This document shows, piece by piece, positions 54,433 through 63,454 of a stretch of 64,000 nucleotides of DNA; positions within the stretch are counted from its first letter, which is position 1; each line of letters starts with the position of its first letter. Origin of the DNA: JABCZH01 sp963803775. Lineage in GTDB: Bacteria > Acidobacteriota > Terriglobia > Terriglobales > Acidobacteriaceae. A program made the position numbers and the translations under genes. Below the pieces are notes generated by a model. The model was given only the letters and a program-made list of their open reading frames with translations, was not told the DNA's origin and searched no databases. The DNA is taken from positions 1 to 64,000 of the forward strand of contig CAWDNS010000006.1 in the NCBI GenBank assembly GCA_963803775.1, given 5' to 3'.

Positions 54433-57390
54433 ATGAAAGTCGCCCGCTTCGTTTGGCCGTTCGTACTTTTCGCCTTTGCGACCGCGTTGGCGCAAAATCC
54501 CGTCCCTTTGGTTAACCAGCCGCTTGTGCCCGATGCCGTCGCGCCCGGTGGGTCAGGCTTCACGCTCACGGTGAACGGGACGGGATTCGTCTCCGGAGCG
54601 GTGGTCAACTGGGACGAGACCGGGCTTGTCACCACATTCGTCAGCGAGTCTCAACTCACGGCCACGGTCCCTGCCGCTGACATTTCCGCCGCAGGCACTG
54701 GCAGCGTCACGGTGACGAATCCGACACCGGGAAGCGGCACTTCCAACGTTCAATATGTAGGCGTCGCCTATCCTACGTCTCCGATCACCGCCGCGTCGGC
54801 AGTGAACTATGGCACAGGAGGGAGTTCCTCGAACTGGGTTGTAGTGGCGGATGTCAACGGCGACCACATTCCCGATCTCGTGGTAGTGAACCAGTGTGTC
54901 AGCCCCACCAACTGCAACACCGGTACTGTGGCCGTTCTGCTGGGTAACGGCGATGGAACGTTCCAGTCGGCAGTGCCCTACAGTACAGGGGAGGGCGGAG
55001 CCGATTTCGTGGCGGTGGCTGATGTGAATGGGGATGGCAAGCCGGACTTGCTGGTGGTCGACAATAACGGCTGTTGCACGGACAGCAGCGTGAGTGTGCT
55101 GCTGGGCAACGGCAACGGAACCTTCCAGGCGGCGGTAGCCTACGACTCGGGCGGGATTTTTGCCAATGCGGTGGCTGCGGCCGACGTGAACGGCGACGGG
55201 AAACTTGATCTGGTGGTCGAGAACTTTTGCGACAACATCGATGAATGTGACTTGATCGCTCGAGGCAATGTGGGAGTACTGTTGGGTAATGGGGACGGAA
55301 CCTTCCAGACGACCGTGGTCTATGAGCTCTCCGGGACCTTCGCAGTTGCGGGGGTGGAGGTTGCGGACGTGAACGGGGATGGAAAACTCGATCTGCTGGT
55401 AGCTGACGGGGGTGGTGGTACTGTACCCGGCGAAGTAGCCGTGCTATTGGGCAACGGCGACGGAACTTTTCAAACCGCAGTGGGCTACGGAACGGGGGGT
55501 AGTACCACTTCGATGGCGCTCGCAGACGTGAACGGGGACGGCAGGCCCGACTTGCTGGTCTGGGACAATTCCGACGTTGACGTCGGCTGCGGCGCGAACG
55601 GCTTTGAGCCCTGCCTGGGTGTGCTGCTGGGTAACGGCGACGGAACCTTCCAGACGGTCGTGCTCTACGACTTGGGCGGGGCGCCTTCCAGCTTTATAGA
55701 AGCGGCGGACATCAACGGGGACGGAAAGCTCGACTTGATTCTCGCGGGGGGCAATAACGTAGCCGAGTTGCTGGGTAACGGCGACGGAACCTTCCAAACG
55801 GCAGTGGCCTTCGGCTCAGGCGGGAACGGCGAATCTGCGATGGCAGTGGCGGACGTGAACGGGGATGGAAAGCCCGACTTCGTTGTGACCAGCAATTGCA
55901 GCAATTGTTCGGCCGGCACGGTGGGCATACTCATTAACACCAGTGGACTGGTTACGGCCACCGCGCTCGCCTCTTCGCGGAATCCCTCCAGTTTGGGGCA
56001 AGCGGTCACATTCACCGCAACAGTCACGGCGCAGAGTGGTGGCACGCCGACTGGGACCGTGAGTTTCTATGACGGCACCACGAATATAGGTGGTACCAAC
56101 CTGAACGGCAGCGGCGTGGCGACTTTCACAACCTCCGGACTGGCAGTGGGCACTCATAGCATGACAGCGACTTACAATGGAGGCGCAAATTTCGGCGTTA
56201 GTACGTCACCTGTGCTGAACCAGGTAGTGCAGGGCGGCACGGTCTCGCTGTCTCCAGGGAGCCTGGATTTTGGGAGCCAGGACGTTGGTATCATGAGTGC
56301 GCCGCAGGGTGTGACGCTCCAGAATACCGGGAATTTCACTCTAGGGGTTACATCGATCCAGATCATCGGGGCGAACGGTGGGGACTTTGCCCAGACCAAC
56401 AACTGCCCCGCATCGCTGTCACCGAACAGTAGTTGTAACATCAACGTCACCTTCACGCCCACGGCTGCTGGAACTCGGAACGCTGCCGTGAGCATCAGCG
56501 ACAATGCACCGGGCAGCCCGCAGTCGGTTCCGCTCACCGGTGTCGGGGATCAGCCTGTCGTCAACTTTTCACCGCCCGATGTCACCTTTCCTGGCCAGTA
56601 CGTGGGGACGTCTGGCCTTCCCCAGACGCTTACCGTGACCAATAACGGTGCAGTTCCCCTGGTAGTGACCAAACTGACAACGAGCATCGCGGATTTTGGC
56701 ACACTCAACGACTGCACCAACGCTGTCCCCCCGGGTATGAATTGCACCATCGGGGTCTTTTTCGACCCTACGGCATCGGGCACCCGAACTGGAACCCTGC
56801 TAATTACAGACAATGCCAGTGGCAGCCCACAGAGCGTGCCGCTCAGCGGGACGGGACAAGATTTCTCGATGGCCTCCTCTGGTTCAGCGACAGCCACAGT
56901 CTCGCCCGGAGGAACCGCCAAGTATACGCTCGCAGTCGCGCCTGGCGGAGGGTTCAAGCAGACAGTGTCGTTCACTTGTAGTGGAGCACCGGCAGGCTTC
57001 ATTTGCTCGGTGCCCAGTTCAGTCGTGCTCAACGGTTCGTCGACAACCATGGTCACGGTCACCGTGGCCAGCGGAACCTCGGCGCGCTTGACGCGACCTG
57101 GCGGCTTCTCGCCGGTCGGCAGCAGGCTTGCGATGTGGCTGGCTCTCGGTGGATTGCCGGGGCTGGTGATCTTGGGTGGTGCGAGCGCTGGGCGGCGTCG
57201 CAGTCGTCGGGTACTTTGCGGGTTAGCGTTTGTGTGCCTGTTCTCTCTTGCAATCACGTGGACAGGATGTGGAGGAGGGAGCGGCGGAGGCAGTGGTCCG
57301 GGCACTTATAACCTTACAGTGACCGGAAAGTTCACTTCGGGCGCGACGACGTTGACTCACAATACGAACCTAACTCTGGTGGTGCGGTAG
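54433..57390 (+). CDS. Secreted FG-GAP/VCBS-repeat protein with IPT and choice-of-anchor-D domains and C-terminal tail
   Basis: 985 residues. Signal peptide (MKVARFVWPFVLFAFATALA), then an IPT/TIG-type domain (GGSGFTLTVNGTGFVSGAVV ... NVQYVGVAYP). Six repeats with LLGNGDGTFQ and ADVNGDGKPDLLV, the calcium-binding FG-GAP pattern, span about 130-500. Then a bacterial Ig-like domain (about 515-600, GTVSFYDGTTNIGG) and two choice-of-anchor D domains (CNINVTFTPTAAG; CTIGVFFDPTASG), a further beta domain (ATVSPGGTAKYTLAV), and the tail: hydrophobic helix, GRRRSRR, hydrophobic helix, WTGCGGG, Gly/Ser linker, YNLTVT ... LTLVVR. Likely exported and held at the cell envelope; its ligand is unknown. Confidence 0.85.
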   Translation: MKVARFVWPFVLFAFATALAQNPVPLVNQPLVPDAVAPGGSGFTLTVNGTGFVSGAVVNWDETGLVTTFVSESQLTATVPAADISAAGTGSVTVTNPTPGSGTSNVQYVGVAYPTSPITAASAVNYGTGGSSSNWVVVADVNGDHIPDLVVVNQCVSPTNCNTGTVAVLLGNGDGTFQSAVPYSTGEGGADFVAVADVNGDGKPDLLVVDNNGCCTDSSVSVLLGNGNGTFQAAVAYDSGGIFANAVAAADVNGDGKLDLVVENFCDNIDECDLIARGNVGVLLGNGDGTFQTTVVYELSGTFAVAGVEVADVNGDGKLDLLVADGGGGTVPGEVAVLLGNGDGTFQTAVGYGTGGSTTSMALADVNGDGRPDLLVWDNSDVDVGCGANGFEPCLGVLLGNGDGTFQTVVLYDLGGAPSSFIEAADINGDGKLDLILAGGNNVAELLGNGDGTFQTAVAFGSGGNGESAMAVADVNGDGKPDFVVTSNCSNCSAGTVGILINTSGLVTATALASSRNPSSLGQAVTFTATVTAQSGGTPTGTVSFYDGTTNIGGTNLNGSGVATFTTSGLAVGTHSMTATYNGGANFGVSTSPVLNQVVQGGTVSLSPGSLDFGSQDVGIMSAPQGVTLQNTGNFTLGVTSIQIIGANGGDFAQTNNCPASLSPNSSCNINVTFTPTAAGTRNAAVSISDNAPGSPQSVPLTGVGDQPVVNFSPPDVTFPGQYVGTSGLPQTLTVTNNGAVPLVVTKLTTSIADFGTLNDCTNAVPPGMNCTIGVFFDPTASGTRTGTLLITDNASGSPQSVPLSGTGQDFSMASSGSATATVSPGGTAKYTLAVAPGGGFKQTVSFTCSGAPAGFICSVPSSVVLNGSSTTMVTVTVASGTSARLTRPGGFSPVGSRLAMWLALGGLPGLVILGGASAGRRRSRRVLCGLAFVCLFSLAITWTGCGGGSGGGSGPGTYNLTVTGKFTSGATTLTHNTNLTLVVR

Positions 57391-57468
57391 CGGGCAGTTG
57401 ACCGAAACTTCTTGTCCAACTGGGTGTTCGACAGAGTCAGCAGGAATATACTTGCGCCGGGGGCAGCC

Positions 57469-58315
57469 ATGAAGTTCGCCCGTTTTCGTTTGCCCGTTCG
57501 TCCTACTCGCCTTTACGACCGCGTTGTCGCAAAATCCCGTTCCCTTCATTAACCAGCCGCTGGTTCCGACCACCACCGCGCCTGGCGGATCTGGCTTCAC
57601 GCTCACTGTGAACGGCACGGAATTCGTCTCCGCGTCGGTGGTGAACTGGAACGGCGCGCCGCTGGCGACAACCTTCCCGGCGGATCCAGCTTCACACTCA
57701 CGGTGAACGGCACCGGATTCGTCTCCGGAGCGGTGGTCAACCGGGACGGCACGGCGCTGGACACAACCTTCGTTAGCGAATCACAACTCACGGCCACGGT
57801 TCCTGCGCCTGATATTGCCACCGCCGGCACAGGGTCGGTCACGGTGACGAATCCGGCACCGGGAGGCGGCACTTCCAACGTTCAATATGTGAGCGTTGCC
57901 TATCCGACGGCCCAGCTCAGGATTGCGTCAGCGGTGGACTACGGTTCCGGAGGGTTTAATGCCAATTCGGTTGTGGTGGCGGATGTCAACGGGGATGGCA
58001 ATCCCGACCTGGTGGTGGCGAATAATTGCGCCGAAGGCGGCTGTAACAGCTGTAACAATGGTTCGGTGGCCGTTTTGCTAGGCAACGGCGACGGAACCTT
58101 TCAAGCTGCAGCGACCTTCGCCCAGGAGGGAACGGGAGGCAATTATGTAGCAGTTGGGGGATGTGAACGGTGACGGGAAACTTGACTTGGTGGTGATAAA
58201 TGAATGCAACAACCCCAACAACCAGTTCTGTGGTAGCGATGCTGAAGTTTTCTTGGGCAACGGCGACGGAACCTTTCAGTCTCCAGTGACCTATAACATC
58301 GGCGGAACTCTCTCG
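57469..58315 (+). pseudogene. Decayed partial copy of the upstream VCBS gene
   Basis: The ATG at 57469 and the preceding 70 bases resemble those of the 54433 gene. The reading frame breaks within the signal peptide (extra base near 57480), resumes with NPVPFINQPLVP, breaks again near 57665 where the IPT segment GSGFTLTVNGT..FVS is duplicated imperfectly (57588-57770), continues through two VCBS repeats and breaks once more near 58155. Homology ends about 58315, so the Ig domains and tail are gone. At least three frameshifts and a truncation make it non-functional. Confidence 0.82.
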
Positions 58316-58470
58316 CAATTCACTCGGACCCCTGCGAATCGCTGTTGCCAGTCCCGTCTCTTGTTCCGGTAATTCACCATAAAATCCCCGTCAAAATTGT
58401 CCGGTCATGCCCGTCCAATTCTACTGATCCACCACTGTTCTCCAGTTACGCAGAATGATGTGTTTGTGTT

Positions 58471-59340
58471 TCAGGCGACTGCGTTCTGAGACACACACTC
58501 TTTGGCCTGGAGCACTACCAGATTCCAGGCAAAGAAACGCGACAACTTCGAACGGCAAGCCTCATCAATGGAATTCAGCAGCTTCAACCAGCCAGGAAAA
58601 AGCACGACCTCGTTAAAGTTTTTTACTAACTTGTGCCGTGTTCCTCGGGAAACAAGGCGCAGCGCTTCCAGACCCTGGAGTCCCAAGGCGAGCGGAGCAG
58701 TTGTCACTACGTACCAGGTATTCATCAGTGGGCCGATGGCCATGTCCCATGCGATAATGTCGAAACCAGCGGACTCAAGGGATTGCTTCCATTCCTTTGA
58801 CGTTTTCACAGTGAGATGCGGAACACCGGCCTCCATTTTTCGACCAGTCAGCCGGATGAGCTTCAACACGGCCATCTGATACAGCTCAAATGTTGAAAGT
58901 TTGTTAGGTACAGTGATCATCAAAACTGCTCCCGGATTAAGCAGCGTCCGTAGATCGCTGAGAGTTGGCTGTAGAAGCTCCGGAGGCAGATGCTCAAGGG
59001 TGTCAAATGTGATGATTAAATCAAATCTGGACGATTCTTTGGCTATGTCAGATAGGGAAGCTGCTCGAAGGGCCGGCTTTGGAAGTCCGCTCCAATCGTA
59101 TCCGCGCTCGTACTCCTCTAACCGCTGGGCTTCAAGATCAATTCCGGTAACTCGTAACTTTCGCTGTGCAAGATAATGTGTTTCTACGAGGCTGCCACAA
59201 CCCATATCGAGAACGCTGCTTCCTTCGGCAAGCCGATCAACATAGGGTCGAAAAACGTTCCATCTGTATTCAATGCCACGGGTAAAACAACCCTCTAGTT
59301 TGGCGAGAACAGCGGATTTCCCGGTACGATCGAAATTCAT
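58471..59340 (-). CDS. SAM-dependent methyltransferase (class I)
   Basis: 289 residues from ATG 59340 (MNFDRTGKSAVLAKL), with CTGAGGCG before it; the open frame extends 53 codons upstream without support. Motif I: VLDMGCGSLVETHYLAQ; end of beta-2: TGIDLEAQRLEEY; motif IV: FDLIITFDTLEHLPPELL followed by LRTLLNPGAVLMITVPN. The HL motif and the late part (KEWKQSLESAGFDIIAWDMA) fit Methyltransf_11/23 proteins that act on lipids, quinones or sugars. A hydrophobic patch near the C-terminus (NTWYVVTTAPLALG) may contact a membrane. It stands alone and reads toward the decayed VCBS copy. Substrate unknown. Confidence 0.85.
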   Translation of the reverse strand: MNFDRTGKSAVLAKLEGCFTRGIEYRWNVFRPYVDRLAEGSSVLDMGCGSLVETHYLAQRKLRVTGIDLEAQRLEEYERGYDWSGLPKPALRAASLSDIAKESSRFDLIITFDTLEHLPPELLQPTLSDLRTLLNPGAVLMITVPNKLSTFELYQMAVLKLIRLTGRKMEAGVPHLTVKTSKEWKQSLESAGFDIIAWDMAIGPLMNTWYVVTTAPLALGLQGLEALRLVSRGTRHKLVKNFNEVVLFPGWLKLLNSIDEACRSKLSRFFAWNLVVLQAKECVSQNAVA

Positions 59341-59475
59341 GGTTCGCCTCAGAATCAGCAAATCAGGGATTCCATAGGCCACAATTCTACCACTCCCCCT
59401 CCCTAGCGGGGAGGCGCTGAATGGAGGCGATCCTCCCAAAAAGAAGACTCCTGCCGGGGCCGCTCTAGCCGAAGA

Positions 59476-59625
59476 TCCTTCAACGGCACGCCGGCTCAAT
59501 TCAGCGTAACCTCAGCTTCGCTCATCTTGACGCATATGCCGAGCGGTGCGACTACAGGCAAGATCGAGGTGGCCCTGCCGGGACAAACGCTCTCGAGCAA
59601 TGTCCCGTTCTACGTGCTGAAGTGA
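59476..59625 (+). pseudogene. Remnant of an IPT/TIG-domain protein C-terminus
   Basis: An open stretch of 49 codons without a start codon reads SFNGTPAQFSVTSASLILTH, then MPSGATTGKIEVALPGQT and SNVPFYVLK-stop. This is the typical end of an IPT/TIG repeat (V.FNGTPA.F.V.S...I....P.GATTGKI.V) as found in large acidobacterial surface proteins. Nothing recognisable precedes it, so it is the 3' stump of a lost gene. Confidence 0.65.
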
Positions 59626-59746
59626 GCCTGCGCCGGGGCTCACCCGGTGGTGCAGCAGCGTGAGCCAAGACTGAAAAAGCCGGTAGGTGCGGGTCGTCGG
59701 ACAAGTTAAATCAAGTCCTCATCGCGTTCCATTCATCTACACTAGG

Positions 59747-60904
59747 ATGATGCCGGCAAGCACATCCGACAAGACTTCGGTCCAGCCATTTCCGTTTCTT
59801 GATCTGAAGGCGCAGTACCGGACGATCAAGGCGGAGATCGATGCTGCCATCCAGCGAGTAATGGAGTCGCAACACTTCATTCTGGGCCCGGAAGTGGAGA
59901 GTTTCGAGAAAGAGATTGCTGCCTACACGAAGACACAGTTTGCCGTCGCCTGTGCTTCGGGATCGGATGCGTTGTTGCTGGCACTGATGACGCTGAACCT
60001 AGGTCCGGGCGACGAGGTTGTCACTGCTCCCTTCACTTTCGTGGCCACGGCTGGCGCGATTGCCCGGCTGGGTGCGCGGCCGGTATTCGTTGACATCGAT
60101 CCCAGTAGTTACAACCTTGATCCACGAAAACTAGAAGCCGCGCTTACTCCAAAAACCAAAGCGATTATCCCCGTGCATCTGTTCGGCATGGCGGCTGACA
60201 TGGACTCGATTATGAGAATCGCGAACTCGCGCGGCATACCTGTGATAGAAGATGCAGCCCAAGCCATCGGAGCCACATATCGCGGGCGGCCGGTGGGAAG
60301 CATCGGCCTGTGCGGGTGCTTCAGCTTTTTTCCTTCGAAGAACCTGGGTGGTGCTGGGGACGGCGGTATGTTGACGAGCGGCGACGGCGAATTTGCCGAC
60401 CGGCTGCGCGTGCTCCGCAACCACGGTGGGCATACCAAGTACGAATGCGAAGTGATTGGCATGAACAGCCGCTTGGATGCGTTGCAAGCGGCGATTCTGC
60501 GGGTCAAGCTTCACTACCTCGATCAGTGGACAGCGGGACGTCAGAAGAATGCTGCGCGATATTCAGAGCTCTTCAGGAGTCGCGACCTAGACCGCATGAT
60601 CACACCGCTTTGGGTTCAGGCGGGCTGCACGCATATCTACAATCAATATGTGATTCGGGCGCCGCGACGGGATGAGTTGAAGGAGGTGCTACGACAATGC
60701 GGGGTCCCGAGCGATATCTATTACCCGATACCGTTGCACCTGCAGCGGGCGTTCGCTTATTTGGGATACAAGCCAGGCAACTTCCCTGAGGCGGAAGCGG
60801 CCAGCAGCGAAGTGCTGGCACTTCCAATATTCTCCGAGATGTCAGTCGGCCAACAAGACCTGGTCGTGGACTCGATTGCCAGGTTCTACGGTGTAGGTAC
60901 CTGA
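59747..60904 (+). CDS. DegT/DnrJ/EryC1/StrS-family sugar aminotransferase
   Basis: 385 residues from ATG 59747. PLP-dependent fold with FPFLDLKAQYRTIKAEIDAA, QHFILGPEVESFEKEIAAY, FAVACASGSDALLLAL, DAAQAIGATYRG and the Schiff-base lysine K198 in FFPSKNLGGAGDGGM; then LRNHGGHTKYE, NSRLDALQAAILRVKL and the C-terminal YYPIPLHLQRAF. These enzymes aminate keto-sugar nucleotides, as needed for amino-deoxy sugars in O-antigen or capsule. It lies 14 kb from the EPS operon and could use the product of the membrane dehydratase there (inference). A second, truncated C-terminus lies at 63135. Confidence 0.92.
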   Translation: MMPASTSDKTSVQPFPFLDLKAQYRTIKAEIDAAIQRVMESQHFILGPEVESFEKEIAAYTKTQFAVACASGSDALLLALMTLNLGPGDEVVTAPFTFVATAGAIARLGARPVFVDIDPSSYNLDPRKLEAALTPKTKAIIPVHLFGMAADMDSIMRIANSRGIPVIEDAAQAIGATYRGRPVGSIGLCGCFSFFPSKNLGGAGDGGMLTSGDGEFADRLRVLRNHGGHTKYECEVIGMNSRLDALQAAILRVKLHYLDQWTAGRQKNAARYSELFRSRDLDRMITPLWVQAGCTHIYNQYVIRAPRRDELKEVLRQCGVPSDIYYPIPLHLQRAFAYLGYKPGNFPEAEAASSEVLALPIFSEMSVGQQDLVVDSIARFYGVGT

Positions 60905-61369
60905 GTATAGCTGTCGTCTGGCAGGACTTGGCGCAGGGAATGGTGCGCCAGGGATGGGAGGCATAGATTTCGTGTCGCATTGATGGTGTAGCTGTTTTGG
61001 CTCGCAACAGCGATGGCCAGACAGACTTCCGGAAGCAATCCCGCTTCTATCTCTGTCTTGCCAGTGATTCAGTTCAACCGCGGTGGAGCGAGATACAGAG
61101 TGTCGGGCTGGATACCTCCGGGCACTATTCGGAGCATTCAGGTACCGCAGGGGTGGTGGCGGCAGTGGAACCACTCGAAGCGAAGGCGATTGTCTATGAC
61201 AATTCCTCTTGCTTCTAGAGGGTGGAATTTTTTGTTCGGCCCTCTTGGTACGGAGGAGCGACCCGCTGGCGGTTTGATCCCAGCGTTGCATCCCGGAAGT
61301 CACATCGGGCCCGATGGATGACGGAAGCCGCTTCGGAACCCAGTTCGATGGATGGACACACCTAATCAT
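60905..61369. other. Region with no supported gene; one hairpin
   Basis: Nothing convincing in any frame. TGGCGCA (60929-60935) pairs with TGCGCCA (60944-60950) just after the aminotransferase stop, but no T-run follows. The rest may be eroded DNA. Confidence 0.35.
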
Positions 61370-61398
61370 TTGACAGGCGAGGAGCCGCCGCATAGCAT
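61370..61398 (+). promoter_or_regulatory. Sigma-70-type promoter candidate
   Basis: TTGACA (61370-61375), 17-base spacer, TAGCAT (61393-61398). Start codon of the small secreted protein lies 46 bases further, after CTGGAGG. Confidence 0.6.
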
Positions 61399-61443
61399 TT
61401 TGTTGTAGGAACTCACGAAATATTCCTGTTCTGGAGGCGGCCT

Positions 61444-61845
61444 GTGAAAAAATACGCGTTGTGTACCATCCTGTTGCTAAACGTCGTGGCGGTTTTCGGT
61501 ATTTTCAGTTTGAGTAATGCTTCTAACGGAAACGCTGCGGCTATGCCGCAAGGGCCGGGCGGCCCTCATTCGAGGACCGAGACCATTGCCTACGGTACGG
61601 TCGCGATGCCGACTGCAATGATCGGTTCAGGAGGTTGCGCGGCTGTAGTTACAGTTCCCGCCCCTGGCGTCATCAACACTGATGTCATTATCTGGTCCTA
61701 CGGATCGTCCCAGGGCGCGACCGTCGGATCGTTGACAGTGAATACGTTCCCAACCGCAAACGCTGTCAACATTCAGCATTGCAACACCTCGCCGAATCCA
61801 ATATCGCCCCGCAACGTGACCATGAATTGGCGAGTGGTGCGCTAG
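61444..61845 (+). CDS. Small secreted protein of unknown function
   Basis: 133 residues, GTG start with GGAGG about 7 bases before it. MKKYALCTILLLNVVAVFGI is a clear signal peptide, followed by SLSNASNG. The mature part is about 105 residues, beta-type, with two Cys (SGGCAAVVTVPAPGV and IQHCNTS) that could pair, and a C-terminus NVTMNWRVVR suggesting a beta-sandwich edge. No family recognised. It has its own promoter and a terminator downstream, so it is a monocistronic gene. Confidence 0.72.
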   Translation: MKKYALCTILLLNVVAVFGIFSLSNASNGNAAAMPQGPGGPHSRTETIAYGTVAMPTAMIGSGGCAAVVTVPAPGVINTDVIIWSYGSSQGATVGSLTVNTFPTANAVNIQHCNTSPNPISPRNVTMNWRVVR

Positions 61846-61957
61846 GCCGTCCGCCGCGTTGAAGCTCGCACCGGCGCCCAGAAAACAGCCCACTACCGAA
61901 AGTAGAGGTTTTCGAACGTTTTTGGGTGTAGAATGTAGCACGTTGACGTGTCTTTAG

Positions 61958-61982
61958 GCCCGACCTAACCGGTCGGGCTTTT
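61958..61982 (+). terminator. Rho-independent terminator
   Basis: GCCCGACC (61958-61965), loop TAACC, GGTCGGGC (61971-61978), TTTT. It lies about 110 bases after the small secreted protein gene. Confidence 0.85.
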
Positions 61983-62106
61983 GTATTTTATTAGGAACGA
62001 TTCCAGTGGATTTGGGCGTTCCCAGGGCGCAGGCCTAGATCGTGCAGTACGTGCCGTCGCTCAACGTACGAATCGCCGCGGGCAATCTTGGAAGGGAGGG
62101 TCTGAC

Positions 62107-63120
62107 ATGCGTATCAACTCATCAAAGCAGACCGAAGCCAGTCGCATAAACGGCGCTAAATCTAAAGGCGCCACGTCTGCCAGGGGCAAGGATCGAGTTC
62201 GGCTCAACGCGCTCAAGGATGGATTATTTTCGAAAGACATCGTCATCGAAAGTTTGAAAGAGCGGAAAGAGGACTTCGAGCAACTCAAAAAGGAAATGTG
62301 GGACCTTTTTCAACCAGCGAGCGCGCTCGAAGAAATCCTCGTGGCCGATACTATCGAGAACTGGTGGCGCCGGCAAAGAGTCCGTCGCGCGGAATCTGCG
62401 GACTTGAAGAATCGTCTCGACACATCATGGATACGGGATGAGCTTCGGCGCAGCAATGGGATTGAATCACTCAAAGCTCCATTCTTCGATCTTCTGCGCA
62501 AATATGTAATGGCAATATCGTCTCAACCGTCTCAGGACACAAGCGCCATCATGGCAAAGCTGGAAGAAGTTCGCCACGAACTGGCTGGAACATCTCATGG
62601 GGTGCAGTTTTTGATTAAGCGGATGGAAGGTGTGGATTCCGAGGCGCAGGCGAAAGGCCCAGTTTCACGCGAGGGCCTGGCCACGATATTAGCGTGCTGC
62701 GGATTTGGGAATGAACTCGGGCAGATGTGTCTCCAGTTGAATCTCATAAATGTCATGGAATTCAGCAAGACCTCCGGACCACCCGCGAACAAGAATGACA
62801 AACAAAAGCGCGCGAAGACCAAGAAAACTGGGAAGGAGGGGACCGGGAAGGAGGATCCCGAGTTCGATAGAAGTATGTACACACAGGTGCTATCGGAAGC
62901 GATCAGAGCGGCCATACGCGAGCTAAGATTCAGAAAAAACAGTTTGGAGTACGCGGAAAAGTGGGAAGCCAAAACACGTTTGGCTGCGTCCATCTTTCCC
63001 GTAGAAGGTTCTGATCGTTTCTTAAGAGCGGAGACAACAATCGAGCGCCGGATGTACCGTGCGCTCGTAATGCTTCTTGCACTGAGGTCGGGATCCGATA
63101 TGGCAAAAATGTTGCCATAG
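62107..63120 (+). CDS. Hypothetical protein of the 'SKGxxSxxGKxxxRxNALKxGLxS' type
   Basis: 337 residues from ATG 62107, with GGGAGGG 6-10 bases upstream (the frame is open 42 codons further). N-terminus: SRINGAKSKGATSARGKDRV, then RLNALKDGLFSKDIVIESL. I recall this pattern (KSxGPxTxxGKxxSxxNAxxHGLxS) from many soil-bacterial hypothetical proteins of unknown role that often appear in variable regions. The rest is helical and charged: EEILVADTIENWWRRQRVRR, a Lys-rich segment (NKNDKQKRAKTKKTGKEG) and a late region with RAAIRELRFRKNSLEYAEKW. No catalytic motif. Possibly nucleic-acid-associated, from its basic tracts. Confidence 0.68.
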   Translation: MRINSSKQTEASRINGAKSKGATSARGKDRVRLNALKDGLFSKDIVIESLKERKEDFEQLKKEMWDLFQPASALEEILVADTIENWWRRQRVRRAESADLKNRLDTSWIRDELRRSNGIESLKAPFFDLLRKYVMAISSQPSQDTSAIMAKLEEVRHELAGTSHGVQFLIKRMEGVDSEAQAKGPVSREGLATILACCGFGNELGQMCLQLNLINVMEFSKTSGPPANKNDKQKRAKTKKTGKEGTGKEDPEFDRSMYTQVLSEAIRAAIRELRFRKNSLEYAEKWEAKTRLAASIFPVEGSDRFLRAETTIERRMYRALVMLLALRSGSDMAKMLP

Positions 63121-63134
63121 AGACGGGAGAAAAC

Positions 63135-63401
63135 ATGCAAAACAAACCCGAGAAGTCCTTTTGTTTCAGTGAACCTGACGACGCAGCTCTCATCTCTAAG
63201 GGATTCATTTACCCCATACCCTTGCAGCAGGCATTTGCTTACCTGAAATACAAGCCTGGGGATTTACCTGAATCAGAAAGCGCGAGCAGGGAAGTGCTGG
63301 CACTTCCGATATTTCCTGAGATGTCGGTCGGGCAGCAGGATCTCGTGGTGGAATCGATCGCGCGGTTCTATGGCCCGGCTGCATCCGTGCACGTTCCGTA
63401 G
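63135..63401 (+). CDS. Stub carrying only the C-terminus of a DegT-type aminotransferase
   Basis: 88 residues, ATG 63135 after GGGAG. The first 24 residues (MQNKPEKSFCFSEPDDAALI) match nothing here; residues 25-80 parallel the last 56 of the full aminotransferase at 59747-60904 (YPIPLQQAFAYLKYKPGDLP; EVLALPIFPEMSVGQQDLVV). PLP site and dimer core are absent, so it cannot be an enzyme. It is 14 bases downstream of the previous gene and could still be translated. Most likely a fragment left by recombination. Confidence 0.75.
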   Translation: MQNKPEKSFCFSEPDDAALISKGFIYPIPLQQAFAYLKYKPGDLPESESASREVLALPIFPEMSVGQQDLVVESIARFYGPAASVHVP

Positions 63402-63454
63402 AGGCGACTACACCCTGATCGCCGAGATCCACGCCGCCGCCGTTTTTGTATTAC

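Noticed and set aside
58316..58470. Insertion-sequence end between the decayed VCBS copy and the methyltransferase
   Set aside because: No terminal inverted repeat, target duplication or transposase sequence could be identified.
60997..61321. Two overlapping ORFs after the aminotransferase
   Set aside because: No start signals, no recognisable pattern; they may be eroded DNA.
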